Shown: one piece after another, positions 48,301-57,245 of the stretch
Layout of the letters: each line of letters starts with the position of its first letter
Numbering within the stretch: the first letter of the stretch is position 1
From: Acidimicrobiales bacterium
GTDB lineage: Bacteria; Actinomycetota; Acidimicrobiia; Acidimicrobiales; Iamiaceae
Length of the DNA: 64,000 bases
Assembly: GCA_035630295.1 (NCBI GenBank)
Contig: DASQKY010000005.1
Coordinates: forward strand, 124,001-188,000
Direction of reading: 5' to 3'
Position numbers and translations under genes: made by a program
Notes under the pieces: model-generated
Seen by the model: only the letters and a program-made list of their open reading frames with translations
What the model was told of the DNA's origin: nothing
Databases searched by the model: none

Positions 48301-48649
48301 GCCGGCGCGGCCGGGGAGAAGGTGACGTCGATGAACGCGGTCGCCGTCAGCAGCTCGGTGACCGGGCGTTCGAAGGACAGTTCCGGGGTGGTCAACGCCC
48401 CAGCGGTGATGGCCCCGGACTCGGTGTCCACGGTGCCGGAGATGGAGGTCGGGTGCTCCATGGCGACCGGTTCGGCGTCCCGGATGGCCAGCTCTCCTTC
48501 GACCATGGAGAGCGTGAAGTTCTCATTCGCTCGGGGCGAGCTCTCAGCCCCGGGGGCTGCAGCTACCCCTGGGGGGGGGGGACAAAAGCGAAGGCAACCG
48601 TCGACACGACCGCGAGGGTCAGTGCAACGAGCGAACGTCTGGACAACAT
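45342..48649 (-). CDS. secreted Ig-like/DUF4214 surface protein, out of frame at poly-C
   Basis: ATG 48649 starts a clear signal peptide (SRRSLVALTLAVVSTVAFAF). After 23 residues the frame meets 11 consecutive C (coding strand) and stops at TAG 48563. The body continues in another frame for about 1,080 residues. It has Big_3-like Ig repeats (DELAGVVEFYADGDPIASAD; TRQVTVRYSGDAVFEPSQVS; DELAAGVVEFRDGASTIGVV) and four DUF4214-type repeats of about 50 residues at the end (LVYLELLGRCPDQAGFDHW; VYERLLGRAPDGPGLAHW). With 9 or 12 C the two parts join. Either the gene is phase-variable and OFF here, or the tract length is wrong. G+C is lower than in the neighbours. It is probably a surface adhesin or layer protein. 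Confidence 0.75.
48571..48581. repeat. homopolymer G11 (C11 on the coding strand)
   Basis: Eleven identical bases at the junction of signal peptide and mature domain of the surface protein. The other G or C runs noticed in the window have about eight bases. One extra base (or two fewer) would restore the reading frame. Confidence 0.85.
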
Positions 48650-48861
48650 GATGAGGAGTTCCCCCTGTCGATGAACAAACCAGCTTCGACACTCGGCAGA
48701 CACATGAGGGTCCGGCAAGCCGTCATCGCCACCCTTCCAGACCAAACCTTGCTGAACCTGCGCGATGTGCCTTTCAGAAGCAAAGAGGCGGACGCCGTCA
48801 CGGCACGAGGGCGGGCCCGAGAGCGGCTCCCGTCGCCGCCGGGCGACCGGGGGACCCGAGG

Positions 48862-50373
48862 TCAGAGGCCGGCGCGCTGGCGGAGCAGGGCGGTGACGGC
48901 CTTGCCGTCGGCTTGGCCCTTGCTGGCCCGCATGACCTGGCCCACGAAGAAGCCGGTGAGCTTGCCCCGGGCCCGGTCGTCGCCGGTGCGGAACTGCTCC
49001 CACTCCTCCGGCCGCTCGGCGATCACCGCGTCGACCAGGGCCTCCAGGGCCCCGGCGTCCATGGCCTCGAAGCCGTGGGCGGCGGCGATGTCCTCGGGGG
49101 TGGCGTCGCTGGTCAGCATCTCGGCCAGGACGGTCTTGGCCTGGGTGGCGGTCAGGGCCCCGGAGGTCTCCAGGGCGATGACGTCGGCCAGCCGCTCGGG
49201 GGCCAGGTCGGCACCGCCCTCGCCGGCCAGGTTCTGGCTGACGTGCACCAGCACCCGGGCCGGGTCGGCCCCGACCTCGATGGCCTCGTGGGCCTGGGCG
49301 TCCTGGTCGCGCTCGACGATCAGGGCCACCGTCTCGTCGGGCAGCGCCACCTCGGCGGCGTCGGCCAGCTTGCGGCGCCGGGCCGCCGGCATGGGGGGCA
49401 GGGCGGCGCCGATGGCCGAGACCCACGCCGGGTCGGGGTCGACGGGCAGGAGGTCGGGCTCGGGGAAGTACCGGTAGTCGTCGGCCTCCTCCTTGGAGCG
49501 CATGGTGCTGGTGCGCCCCTCCTCCTCGTTCCAGTGCCGGGTCTCCTGGACCACCCGCTCGCCGGCGGCCAGCAGGTCGGCCTGGCGGCGGGCCTCGTAC
49601 TCGATGGCTCGGCCCAGGCTGCGCAGCGAGTTGAGGTTCTTGATCTCGCACCGGGTGCCCAGCGCGTCGGTGCCCACCGGGCGGACCGACACGTTGGCGT
49701 CGACCCGCAGCGAGCCCTCCTCCATCTTCCCGTCGCTGACCCCGGCCGCCACCAGGATGGCCCGCAGCTCGGACACGTACTGGCGGGCCTGCTCCGGGGT
49801 GCGGACGTGGGGCCGGGACACGATCTCCAGCAGGGGCACGCCGGCCCGGTTGTAGTCGACCAGGGAGTACTCGGCGCCGGTGATGCGGCCGTCGCCCCCC
49901 ACGTGGGTGGACTTGCCGGTGTCCTCCTCCAGGTGGGCCCGCTCGATGCCCACCACGTGCCCGCCGGGGAGCTCCAGGCTGCCGTCGGACACGATGGGCA
50001 GGTCGTACTGCGAGATCTGGAAGTCCTTGGGCATGTCGGGGTAGAAGTAGTTCTTCCGCGAGAACACCGAGCGGCGCACCTCGCCCCCGGTGGCCAGGCC
50101 GAAGCGGATGGCCAGCTCGACGGCCTTCTCGTTCACCACCGGGAGCGTGCCCGGGAGCCCCAGGGTGACGGGATCGATGTTGGTGTTGGGCGCGTCGCCG
50201 AAGTGGTTGGGCGCCCCGGAGAACATCTTGGTCACCGTGGCCAGCTCGGCGTGGACCTCCAGGCCGCACACCAGCTCATAGGTCGTGCCCCCGGCCTCCA
50301 CGGTCAGGACCTCGTCGCTGTCCACGGTGGCCAGCGGGGTGACCGCCGGGCTGTCCACGACGGGGTCCTTCAC
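48862..50373 (-). CDS. gatB: aspartyl/glutamyl-tRNA amidotransferase subunit B
   Basis: Binds the misacylated Glu-tRNA(Gln) or Asp-tRNA(Asn) and converts it to the amide form with ammonia channelled from GatA. The 503-residue protein has [17 protein letters not shown], the GatB signature region [20 protein letters not shown], metal-site residues in that block, a helical domain and the C-terminal YqeY-like domain ([24 protein letters not shown]). The start is GTG 50373, overlapping the gatA stop by 4 nt. The order gatC-gatA-gatB on one strand is standard. The gap before the surface protein (48650-48861) shows no gene. Confidence 0.96.
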   Translation of the reverse strand: MKDPVVDSPAVTPLATVDSDEVLTVEAGGTTYELVCGLEVHAELATVTKMFSGAPNHFGDAPNTNIDPVTLGLPGTLPVVNEKAVELAIRFGLATGGEVRRSVFSRKNYFYPDMPKDFQISQYDLPIVSDGSLELPGGHVVGIERAHLEEDTGKSTHVGGDGRITGAEYSLVDYNRAGVPLLEIVSRPHVRTPEQARQYVSELRAILVAAGVSDGKMEEGSLRVDANVSVRPVGTDALGTRCEIKNLNSLRSLGRAIEYEARRQADLLAAGERVVQETRHWNEEEGRTSTMRSKEEADDYRYFPEPDLLPVDPDPAWVSAIGAALPPMPAARRRKLADAAEVALPDETVALIVERDQDAQAHEAIEVGADPARVLVHVSQNLAGEGGADLAPERLADVIALETSGALTATQAKTVLAEMLTSDATPEDIAAAHGFEAMDAGALEALVDAVIAERPEEWEQFRTGDDRARGKLTGFFVGQVMRASKGQADGKAVTALLRQRAGL

Positions 50374-51809
50374 GGTGCCGCCTCCTCGATGGCCCGGGCA
50401 GTGCGGAGCAGGTCGACCTCGCCCAGGGCCGGGGCCATGACCTGCACGCCGATGGGCAGGCCGGCGCCGTCGGCCCCGAACGGGAGCGAGATGGCGGGGT
50501 GGCCGGCCAGGTTGGACGGGATGGTGCACACGTCGTTGAGGTACATGGTGAGCGGGTCGGCCGTCTTGTCGCCCAGGGGGAAGGCGGTGGTGGGCGACGT
50601 GGGCGACAGGAGCACGTCGCAGCGCTCGTAGGCGGCGGCGAAGTCGCGGGCGATGAGGGTGCGGACCCGCTGGGCCTGACCGTAGAAGGCGTCGTAGTAG
50701 CCGGCCGAGAGGGCGTAGGTGCCGAGCATGATGCGCCGCTTCACCTCGGCCCCGAAGCCCCGGGTGCGGGTGGCCACCATCATCTCGTGGGTGGTGGGGG
50801 CGTCGACCCGCAGCCCGTAGCGGACGCCGTCGAAGCGGGCCAGGTTGCTGGAGGCCTCGGCCGGGGCGATCAGGTAGTAGGCCGAGAGCCCGTAGGTGAC
50901 CGCCGGGACCGACACGTCGGTGACGTGGGCCCCGGCCGCGGCCAGGGCGTCGGCCGCCTGCCGGGTGCGAGCCGCCACCTCGGGGGCGACGCCGTCCATG
51001 TCCAGCATCTCGGTGACCACGCCGACCCGCAGGCCCCGGACCCCGTCGTCGAGGTGGGCCAGGAGGTCGGGCAGGGCCTCCGACGTGGACGTGGCGTCGC
51101 GGGGGTCGTGGCCCCCGATGACCTGGAGGGCCAGGGCGGCGTCGGCCACGGTGCGGGAGAAGGGGCCGACCTGGTCGAGGCTGGAGGCGAAGGCGATGAG
51201 GCCGTAGCGGCTGACCCGCCCGTAGGTGGGCTTGAGGCCCACCACCCCGCACAGGGCGGCGGGCTGGCGGATCGAGCCCCCGGTGTCGGACCCGAAGGCC
51301 AGGGGCGTGAACCCGGCGGCCACCGCCGCCGCGCTGCCCCCCGACGACCCGCCCGGCACCCGGGTGACGTCGACGGGGTTCCGGGTGGGCCCGTAGGCCG
51401 AGTTCTCGGTGGAGGAGCCCATGGCGAACTCGTCCAGGTTGGTCTTGCCCACCGGCACCGCCCCGGCGGCCACCAGGCGCTCGACCACGGTGGCGTCGTA
51501 CGGCGGGAGCCAGCCCTCCAGGATGCGGGAGGCGCACGTGGTGGGCACCCCCCGGGTGCACAGGTTGTCCTTGAGGGCGACGGGCACGCCGGCCAGGGGG
51601 CCGGGATCACCGCCGGCGGCCACGGTGGCGTCCACCGCGTCGGCCGCGGCCCGGGCCCCCTCGGCGTCGACGTGGAGGAAGGCGTGGATCTCGCCGTCGC
51701 CGGCCTCCACCGCGGCCAGGTGCTCGTCGACGAGCTGGCGGGCCGTCCACTCACCCCGGCGCACGCCGGCGGCCACCTCACGGGCCGAGATGAAGGAGTC
51801 GGCGGCCAC
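50370..51809 (-). CDS. gatA: aspartyl/glutamyl-tRNA amidotransferase subunit A
   Basis: The glutaminase/amidase subunit that releases ammonia from glutamine. The 479-residue amidase-signature protein carries the catalytic Lys in [20 protein letters not shown] (around residue 75) and the Ser-rich signature [32 protein letters not shown] with the cis-Ser and nucleophile Ser. GTG 51809 overlaps the gatC stop (TAGTG), and its own stop overlaps gatB, so the three subunits are made together. Confidence 0.96.
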   Translation of the reverse strand: MAADSFISAREVAAGVRRGEWTARQLVDEHLAAVEAGDGEIHAFLHVDAEGARAAADAVDATVAAGGDPGPLAGVPVALKDNLCTRGVPTTCASRILEGWLPPYDATVVERLVAAGAVPVGKTNLDEFAMGSSTENSAYGPTRNPVDVTRVPGGSSGGSAAAVAAGFTPLAFGSDTGGSIRQPAALCGVVGLKPTYGRVSRYGLIAFASSLDQVGPFSRTVADAALALQVIGGHDPRDATSTSEALPDLLAHLDDGVRGLRVGVVTEMLDMDGVAPEVAARTRQAADALAAAGAHVTDVSVPAVTYGLSAYYLIAPAEASSNLARFDGVRYGLRVDAPTTHEMMVATRTRGFGAEVKRRIMLGTYALSAGYYDAFYGQAQRVRTLIARDFAAAYERCDVLLSPTSPTTAFPLGDKTADPLTMYLNDVCTIPSNLAGHPAISLPFGADGAGLPIGVQVMAPALGEVDLLRTARAIEEAAP

Positions 51810-52111
51810 TAGGGCGCCTCGCCCAGGATGGGCGGGACCCGGAACCGGCCGGCCTCGACCTGCGGGGCGACGGCCAGGACCTCGGCCGGCTCCAGGGTGG
51901 GGCCGGGCACGTCGGGGCGCAGCACGGTGCCCAGGGGCAGGGGGTGGGCGGTGGGCGCCACGTCGGCCAGGTCCAGCGCCTCGACGTCGGCGGCGTGGTC
52001 CAGCACGTCACCCAGCTGCCCGGTGAAGGTCTCCAGCTCGTCGTCGGCCAGCTCCAGCCGGGCCAGGCGGGCCACGTGGGCCACGGCGTCGCGGGTGATC
52101 CTCGGGGACAT
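51809..52111 (-). CDS. gatC: aspartyl/glutamyl-tRNA amidotransferase subunit C
   Basis: The small 100-residue subunit that wraps around and stabilises GatA. The sequence [20 protein letters not shown] and the C-terminal [24 protein letters not shown] are family typical. It is the first gene of gatCAB. In many actinobacteria ligA lies just upstream, but here about 10.7 kb of other genes intervene. Confidence 0.95.
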   Translation of the reverse strand: MSPRITRDAVAHVARLARLELADDELETFTGQLGDVLDHAADVEALDLADVAPTAHPLPLGTVLRPDVPGPTLEPAEVLAVAPQVEAGRFRVPPILGEAP

Positions 52112-52175
52112 GGCCCGGCATCGTAGGCCGGTCCCCCGACCGCCCCGAAGGCGATGGCCGGAGCCCGGCGCTCAC

Positions 52176-53075
52176 TCAGCCGGTGAAGCGGGCCGTGGTG
52201 GCGACCGGCGTGGCCGCCGTGGCCTGCGGGCCGGCCGAACCGTCGCCCAGGACGGTGATCCGCACGTCGGCCGTGCCCAGGCACACCGGGAAGGTGGTCT
52301 GGTACAGCTCACCGTCGTTGCACAACCGCACGGCGAAGGTGAAGGTGCCGGGGGTGGTGGCCGCCCCGCTCCAGGTGTCGTCGGCGTAGGCCAGGCCGGG
52401 GGGCAGGGCGCCCACCACCGGCGTGTCGAAGGTGTCGGCCGTGGGCTGCGACAGATCGCGGGGCATGGCCGAGCGGGGGGCGCCGGGGACGAAGGGGATC
52501 TCGTAGAGCCCGATGGGGACCGGGACCTCACCGACGTGGATGGTTTGGTCGTCCCGGAGGGGCTGACCGAGGGCCGGGGCGTCGGCCAAGGGGTCGTCGC
52601 AGTCGATGCCCACCTCAGGGGCGGCCACGTCCGCGGTGGCGGAGGAGTTCGGGCCCAGGTCGTAGTCGGCGCCGTCGAGGACCCGGAGGCCGATGGTGCC
52701 GGGCCCCGGCGCCCCGACGAAGTCGAGGATGACCGGGACCTGATCCCGGCCGACCGGGAAGGTCACCGAGGTGGGCGGGTCCTCGACCTCTCCGGCCAGG
52801 GTCCCGATGACCTCCACCGTCACCGTCAGCTCGGACAGCAGGGGGCCGGTCCGGGCGAGGAGGCCACCCGAGGGGTCGGGGATCGGGCGCACCACGTCGT
52901 CGCAGTCCCGGTACAGGTGCGTCGAGGACGGGAGGAAGATGGCGATGTCGACCACGACGGGCTCGGGCGGCGGCGGGGCCCCCGCACCGGCCGGCGGACC
53001 GGCCAGCCCGGTGGCGAGCAGCGCCAGCACCCCGACGAGGGCGGCAAGGGGGCGACGAGAGGCAGGCGGCGTCAT
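52176..53075 (-). CDS. secreted protein of unknown function
   Basis: A 299-residue exported protein with a signal peptide at about 1-32 (AALVGVLALLATGLAGPPAGAGA). The mature part consists of predicted beta strands with Pro/Gly turns and two to four cysteines (YRDCDD, IDCDDP, VRLCND, PVCLG). There may be two Ig-like halves, for example VTVEVIGTLAGEVEDPPTSV and AATTPGTFTFAVRLCNDGEL. No family is recognised. The C-terminal codons (TARFTG, stop) recur in an orphan segment at 53113-53150, just upstream of this gene. The start is ATG 53075. Confidence 0.72.
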   Translation of the reverse strand: MTPPASRRPLAALVGVLALLATGLAGPPAGAGAPPPPEPVVVDIAIFLPSSTHLYRDCDDVVRPIPDPSGGLLARTGPLLSELTVTVEVIGTLAGEVEDPPTSVTFPVGRDQVPVILDFVGAPGPGTIGLRVLDGADYDLGPNSSATADVAAPEVGIDCDDPLADAPALGQPLRDDQTIHVGEVPVPIGLYEIPFVPGAPRSAMPRDLSQPTADTFDTPVVGALPPGLAYADDTWSGAATTPGTFTFAVRLCNDGELYQTTFPVCLGTADVRITVLGDGSAGPQATAATPVATTARFTG

Positions 53076-53112
53076 CGCAGCAGTCTGACATGTGCTGCCG
53101 GCACGTGCTGGC

Positions 53113-53150
53113 CGAGGCGTCAGCCGGTGAAGCGAGCCGTGGTGACCGGG
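53113..53150 (-). pseudogene. orphan 3' end similar to the secreted gene's tail
   Basis: On the minus strand this encodes TPVTTARFTG and a stop, matching the last residues TPVATTARFTG of the gene at 52176-53075. About 25 bases have one mismatch, and further similarity follows after a 3-nt gap. It is either the remnant of a second copy or one of two direct repeats around the gene. Confidence 0.6.
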
Positions 53151-53196
53151 GTGGGCCGACGCCGCCGTCGCAGCCGCCGCGGCGGGGAGGGGCAGG

Positions 53197-53949
53197 TCAG
53201 GGGGTGAGCACCTTGGTGCAGAAGGACACGACGGCGGCGGTGACGGTCGGGCCGTCGTGGTCGAGGGTGACGACGTGGAAGCTGTCGGGGGCGGTGACCC
53301 GCTCGACCGGGCCGGTGACCGCGGCGGCCAGGACGTCGCCGTTGGCCGGGTCCACCACGTGGTCCTGCGGGCTGGTCACGATCAGCACCGGGCAGGAGAT
53401 GCGGCCCAGCCGGCCCTCGAGGTCGGCGGCGGCGTCGAAGGCGGTGAGCAGGGGGCGCAGGGGCGTCTCCGGGTAGGCCGACTCGACCACGCCCTCCTTG
53501 GCGATGTCGGAGGCGATGGCCGGCATGACCTCCATCCCCGAGGCCAGCATCTCCTCGAGGGCCTCCCGCATGCCGTCGGGCGGGGAGACGATGGCGTTCA
53601 GGCAGGCGATCCCGGCGATCTCCGGGTGCTCGGAGGCCAGCCAGGCGGTGAGGGCCCCGCCCATGGACAGCCCCACCACGGCGACGGCCCGGCACCGCCC
53701 GTCCAACTCGGCGTAGGCCGCCTCGGCGGCAGCCAGCCAGTCGGTGAAGGCGGTGGGGACCAGGTCCTCGACCGCGGTGCCGTGGCCGGGCAGGAGGGGC
53801 AGCTCGACGGTGAAGCCCTCGGCGGCCAGCGCGTCGGCCACCGGGCGCATGGACAGGGGGTTGCTGGTGTAGCCGTGGAGGACCAGGACGCCCCGGTCGT
53901 CGCCGGCGGCCCGGAACGGGCCGGCGCCTGGGATGATCGGTGCCGTCAC
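53197..53949 (-). CDS. carboxylesterase/monoacylglycerol lipase-like hydrolase
   Basis: A 250-residue alpha/beta hydrolase of the Est30/carboxylesterase type: VLVLHGYTSNPLSMRPVADA (oxyanion), LPLLPGHGT, the nucleophile elbow GLSMGG (around residue 97), acid in TSPQDHVVDP and His in DSFHVVTLDHDG (around 220). It is cytosolic and probably acts on short-chain esters or monoglycerides. It starts at GTG 53949. It is divergent from the TetR gene with a 218-bp gap that carries a TetR-type operator. Confidence 0.88.
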   Translation of the reverse strand: MTAPIIPGAGPFRAAGDDRGVLVLHGYTSNPLSMRPVADALAAEGFTVELPLLPGHGTAVEDLVPTAFTDWLAAAEAAYAELDGRCRAVAVVGLSMGGALTAWLASEHPEIAGIACLNAIVSPPDGMREALEEMLASGMEVMPAIASDIAKEGVVESAYPETPLRPLLTAFDAAADLEGRLGRISCPVLIVTSPQDHVVDPANGDVLAAAVTGPVERVTAPDSFHVVTLDHDGPTVTAAVVSFCTKVLTP

Positions 53950-54063
53950 GGGGCCTCCTCGGGTCCACGGCCCCCTGCCCTGGACGGGCCGATGATGGCA
54001 CCCCCACTCCCCGGCGGCCCACCCGGTCCACCCCGGGCCTGGCCGGCGGCCGGGCCCGGAGGG

Positions 54064-54078
54064 TTGACCGGAGGGTCA
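54064..54078. promoter_or_regulatory. TetR-type operator upstream of the tetR gene
   Basis: TTGACCGGAGGGTCA has the same half-sites and spacing as the operator at 58780-58799 before the MFS pump. It lies in the divergent gap between the lipase and tetR genes and is a likely autoregulation site. Confidence 0.5.
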
Positions 54079-54167
54079 GGCTCTGGTGTCCTTGCCGCCC
54101 GTGACCGCCGCCACCTCCCGCCGCACCCGTCCCGCCGGCGGCGGCCCTCCCACTCCCGGGGCCCGCG

Positions 54168-54809
54168 GTGCCTGAGGCCCGCCAGCTGACCACCCAGGGC
54201 CGCGAGCGCAAGGTGCAGCTCATCGACGCCGCCGCCGAGCTGTTCGCCGTCCGGGGCTACGACGAGACCCGCATCGTCGACATCGTCGAGCGGGCCGGTG
54301 TGGCCAAGGGCCTCTTCTACTGGTACTTCGAGAACAAGGAGGCCCTGTTCCGGGAGTTGGTGGAGGAGAACCGCCTCCGCCTGCGGCGGGCCCAGGCCGA
54401 GGCCATCGATCCCGGGGCCGAGCCCCTGCTGCGCATCCGCCAGGGGGCGGCGGCGTCGGTCACCTACATGTCGACCCACGCCCACTTCTTCTCGCTGATC
54501 GAGGTGGAGAGCCTCGACAAGCAGTTCACCGACGTGCTCCGCCAGGGCACCGAGGTCCATGCCGCCGATGTGGCCACCCTGGTGTCCCTGGGCATCGCCG
54601 ATGGCACCATCCGCGACGAGGACCCGCTGCTCCTGGCCTACGGGGTGGTCGGCGCCGTCGGCTACTACGGCCACTTCCACCGCACCGGCCGGGTCAGCGT
54701 GCCCACCGGGGAGCTGGCCGCCTTCGTGGGCCGCTTCGTGGTGTGCTCGCTGGCCGCCGACGAGGAGATCGCCCGCCGCGTGCTGGCCGTTCCCCTGCGG
54801 CCGGCCTGA
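54168..54809 (+). CDS. TetR-family regulator
   Basis: A 213-residue protein with an N-terminal HTH (RKVQLIDAAAELFAVRGYDE to VAKGLFYWYFENKEALFREL, residues 13-65) and an all-helical ligand domain. The recognition-helix region KGLFYWYF is typical. GTG 54168 is the only sensible start. The operator at 54064 suggests self-control, and the matching site before the MFS gene 4 kb away suggests that the pump is its target. The effector is unknown. Confidence 0.9.
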   Translation: MPEARQLTTQGRERKVQLIDAAAELFAVRGYDETRIVDIVERAGVAKGLFYWYFENKEALFRELVEENRLRLRRAQAEAIDPGAEPLLRIRQGAAASVTYMSTHAHFFSLIEVESLDKQFTDVLRQGTEVHAADVATLVSLGIADGTIRDEDPLLLAYGVVGAVGYYGHFHRTGRVSVPTGELAAFVGRFVVCSLAADEEIARRVLAVPLRPA

Positions 54810-54878
54810 GCCCGGGCGCGGCGGTGGCGGGGCCGTGGCCCCGCCACCGGTGGGCGACTCGAGCGGCCGCCCCGTCAG

Positions 54879-55289
54879 TCAGTCGGTCATGGCCTTGATC
54901 TTGCCGGCGATCTCGGCCTGCACCGGGTCGACGGCGCCGGACTGCATGGCCATGAGCTTGGTCATGTCGCCGGTCACCTGGATCTGGCCCGACATGAAGG
55001 CCTGCATCCCGGCCTGCGGGTTGCCGTCGACGAGGATGGCCTTGGCCGTCTCGTAGGGCAGGGTGACGGTCAGCTGGGGGTCCTCGATGTGGGCGAGGTC
55101 CATCTCCATCTCGCCACCGGTGGAGTCCATGTGGGCGTTGACCACGCCGCCGTCCCCCACGCCGTCGGGGCACTCCTTGATGACCAGGTTCATCTTGACC
55201 TGGTGGGGCGAGTCCCCGGACTTGCCCCGGTACTCCTCGCGGATGGCCTTGGCCCCATCGAGCCACTCCTCACTCAGGAACTGCGCCAC
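54879..55289 (-). CDS. SCP2 sterol-binding domain protein
   Basis: A 136-residue stand-alone SCP2 domain. Starting MAQFLSEEWLDGAKAIREEY, it continues through VKMNLVIKECPDG, EMDLAHIEDPQLTVTLPYET, AKAILVDGNPQAGMQAFMSG and QIQVTGDMTKLMAMQ. SCP2 domains bind lipids or acyl chains in a hydrophobic tunnel; in actinobacteria they often accompany lipid metabolism. GTG 55289 has GGAGGAGA upstream. It is convergent with tetR and shows no operon partner. Confidence 0.88.
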   Translation of the reverse strand: MAQFLSEEWLDGAKAIREEYRGKSGDSPHQVKMNLVIKECPDGVGDGGVVNAHMDSTGGEMEMDLAHIEDPQLTVTLPYETAKAILVDGNPQAGMQAFMSGQIQVTGDMTKLMAMQSGAVDPVQAEIAGKIKAMTD

Positions 55290-55507
55290 GGGTTCTCCTC
55301 CGGTGGGTTGCGGAGCCCGGACGTTACCCGCGGGCCGGCTGTGGCCGGGACCGGTCGCTGCACGCGCCGTGCGAGCACCCGGGGGCAGCCCGCCGCCCGG
55401 CGACCACGGAACGGCGTGACAGATCATTCGACACCACTCTCTGTGCATTTTCTCGGTCTATTCCATGATGTTCACTTATTTTCTGATGTTCGCCGGTGGC
55501 CTCGTTC

Positions 55508-55536
55508 TTGACACCCTGGTGGGGCGATGCGACGGT
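55508..55536 (+). promoter_or_regulatory. possible promoter of the GH26-like gene
   Basis: TTGACA, a 17-bp spacer and GACGGT (a weak -10) lie 50 nt before the ATG at 55588. The preceding 55430-55510 is the most AT-rich stretch seen in the window. Nothing else was found in the gap 55290-55587. Confidence 0.35.
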
Positions 55537-55587
55537 CGGCCCCGGGGAGGGCCAGATGCCGCACGCGCCACACACCGAGACGGAGCC

Positions 55588-57207
55588 ATGACCACCACCA
55601 CGCCACCGCCCCGGAGCGGCCGCCGGGTCGCCGGCCTGGCCGGGGGGCTGCTCCTGGTGGGCGCCGTCCTGGCCGGGGCCGCCCTCGGACCCGCCGAGGC
55701 CGCACCCGTCGAGGTGCCCGCCGTCCCGGCCGCCGAGCCCTGCGCCGTCACCGCCACCCTGGTCAACCCGTGCCGGCCCTGGTTGGGCGTCGTCGCCGAC
55801 CACTACCCCGACGTCGGCCGGTCGATGCGGGCCCAGTACGAGGGCCACGAGCGCCGCATCGGGCGCCAGGTCGACGTCGTGCACTGGTACCACGCCGCCG
55901 GGAACGTCCGGCTCTCGGCCGACGAGCGCCACGTGGCCGAGCGGGGCTCGATCCTCTACCTGAACTGGAAGCCGGCCAACCGGTGGGCCGACGCCACCGG
56001 TGGCAACGCCTCGATCGACGCCCAGATCGACACCATGGCCAGCCAGGTCCGGGCCCTGGGCTCGGCCCGCATCATGCTCTCGCTCTTCGGCGAGCCCGAG
56101 CGCTTCGCCACGCCCGGCACCTCGGCCTGCCCGGGGCTGAAGGGCAGCGCCGGGTCGCCGGCCGACTACCGGGCCATGTGGGCCCACGTCCAGGACCGCT
56201 TCGCCGCCGCCGGCGTGACCAACGTGGTGTGGGTCATGAACTACCTGGGCTACGTGGGCTGGGACTGCCTGTTCCCCGAGCTGTGGCCCGGCAACGACCG
56301 GGTCGACTGGGTCATGTGGGACCCGTACTTCGGGCCCGGCCGGCGCTGGGAGCCCGAGGTGGGGTACTTCTACGACGCCCTGGAGGCCAAGGCCGACGCC
56401 CAGCACGCCTACACCTCCAAGCCCTGGGGCCTGGCCGAGTGGGGCTCCTGGCGGAACGCCCCCCAGGCCGAGGCGTACCGCGTCTACGACGACGCCCGGG
56501 CCACCCTCGACTCGGGGCGCTTCCCCCGGCTCAAGCTCTACGAGGCCTACGACACCACCAACGGCAGCTACGACATCCGCGTCGGCTACACCGGCACCGG
56601 CGTGGCCGACCCCACCGAGCAGGCCCGCTACAACGCCTTCGCCCACCACCCGGCGTTCTCGGACCCCACGGGGCCGACCGATCCCCCCGACCCGCCCCCG
56701 CCGCCGCCTCCACCCCCGCCGCCCACCGACCACCTGGCCGCCTGCGACACCGGCGTCGAGACCGGGATCTCGTGCTTCGCCGGCATCTACAGCGGCTCGG
56801 TGCGCCCCACCCTCCAGGCCGGCGGCCAGGCCGGGGCCCGCAGCGTCCAGGTGGCCAACACCTCGGGGGCCACGGGCACCCTGGGCCTCAACGTGAAGCC
56901 CACGCCCGTCGCCGCCACCGTCACCGGCCGCACCTACACCGGCGCCGTCTGGGTCCGGGCCAGCCGGATCGGCCTGCCCGTCACGTTGATCCTGCGGGAG
57001 CGGCGGCCGGCCACCGGCGCCGCCCCGGCCAACGGCTTCAGGACGGTGACCTGGACGGCCACCGACACCGACTGGCACCAGATCACCGGCACCTACGTGG
57101 CCAAGGAGGCGGGCAACCAGCTCACCTACTCGGTGTACGCCTCGCTCAGGCCGGCCGAGTGGTTCCGGGCCGACACCTTCGCCCTCACCAGCGAGCCCCC
57201 GGGCTGA
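55588..57207 (+). CDS. secreted GH26-like glycoside hydrolase with C-terminal CBM
   Basis: A 539-residue exported enzyme. The signal peptide covers about 1-38 (VAGLAGGLLLVGAVLAGAAL). The TIM-barrel catalytic domain (about 45-350) has IMLSLFGEPE (likely acid/base Glu), VVWVMNYLGYVGWDCLFPEL, RVDWVMWDPY and KPWGLAEWGSW, whose Glu is placed like the GH26 nucleophile. A Pro-rich linker of about 15 residues (around 370) leads to a beta-sandwich carbohydrate-binding domain (about 385-535; QAGARSVQVANTSGATGTLG, GRTYTGAVWVRAS). GH26 members cut beta-mannans or related beta-glycans; the substrate here is not known. ATG 55588 is chosen as the first start before the signal peptide. Confidence 0.85.
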   Translation: MTTTTPPPRSGRRVAGLAGGLLLVGAVLAGAALGPAEAAPVEVPAVPAAEPCAVTATLVNPCRPWLGVVADHYPDVGRSMRAQYEGHERRIGRQVDVVHWYHAAGNVRLSADERHVAERGSILYLNWKPANRWADATGGNASIDAQIDTMASQVRALGSARIMLSLFGEPERFATPGTSACPGLKGSAGSPADYRAMWAHVQDRFAAAGVTNVVWVMNYLGYVGWDCLFPELWPGNDRVDWVMWDPYFGPGRRWEPEVGYFYDALEAKADAQHAYTSKPWGLAEWGSWRNAPQAEAYRVYDDARATLDSGRFPRLKLYEAYDTTNGSYDIRVGYTGTGVADPTEQARYNAFAHHPAFSDPTGPTDPPDPPPPPPPPPPPTDHLAACDTGVETGISCFAGIYSGSVRPTLQAGGQAGARSVQVANTSGATGTLGLNVKPTPVAATVTGRTYTGAVWVRASRIGLPVTLILRERRPATGAAPANGFRTVTWTATDTDWHQITGTYVAKEAGNQLTYSVYASLRPAEWFRADTFALTSEPPG

Positions 57208-57245
57208 CCGGACGGGCCACCCGCCCGGTCAGCCCGGTCAGCCCG

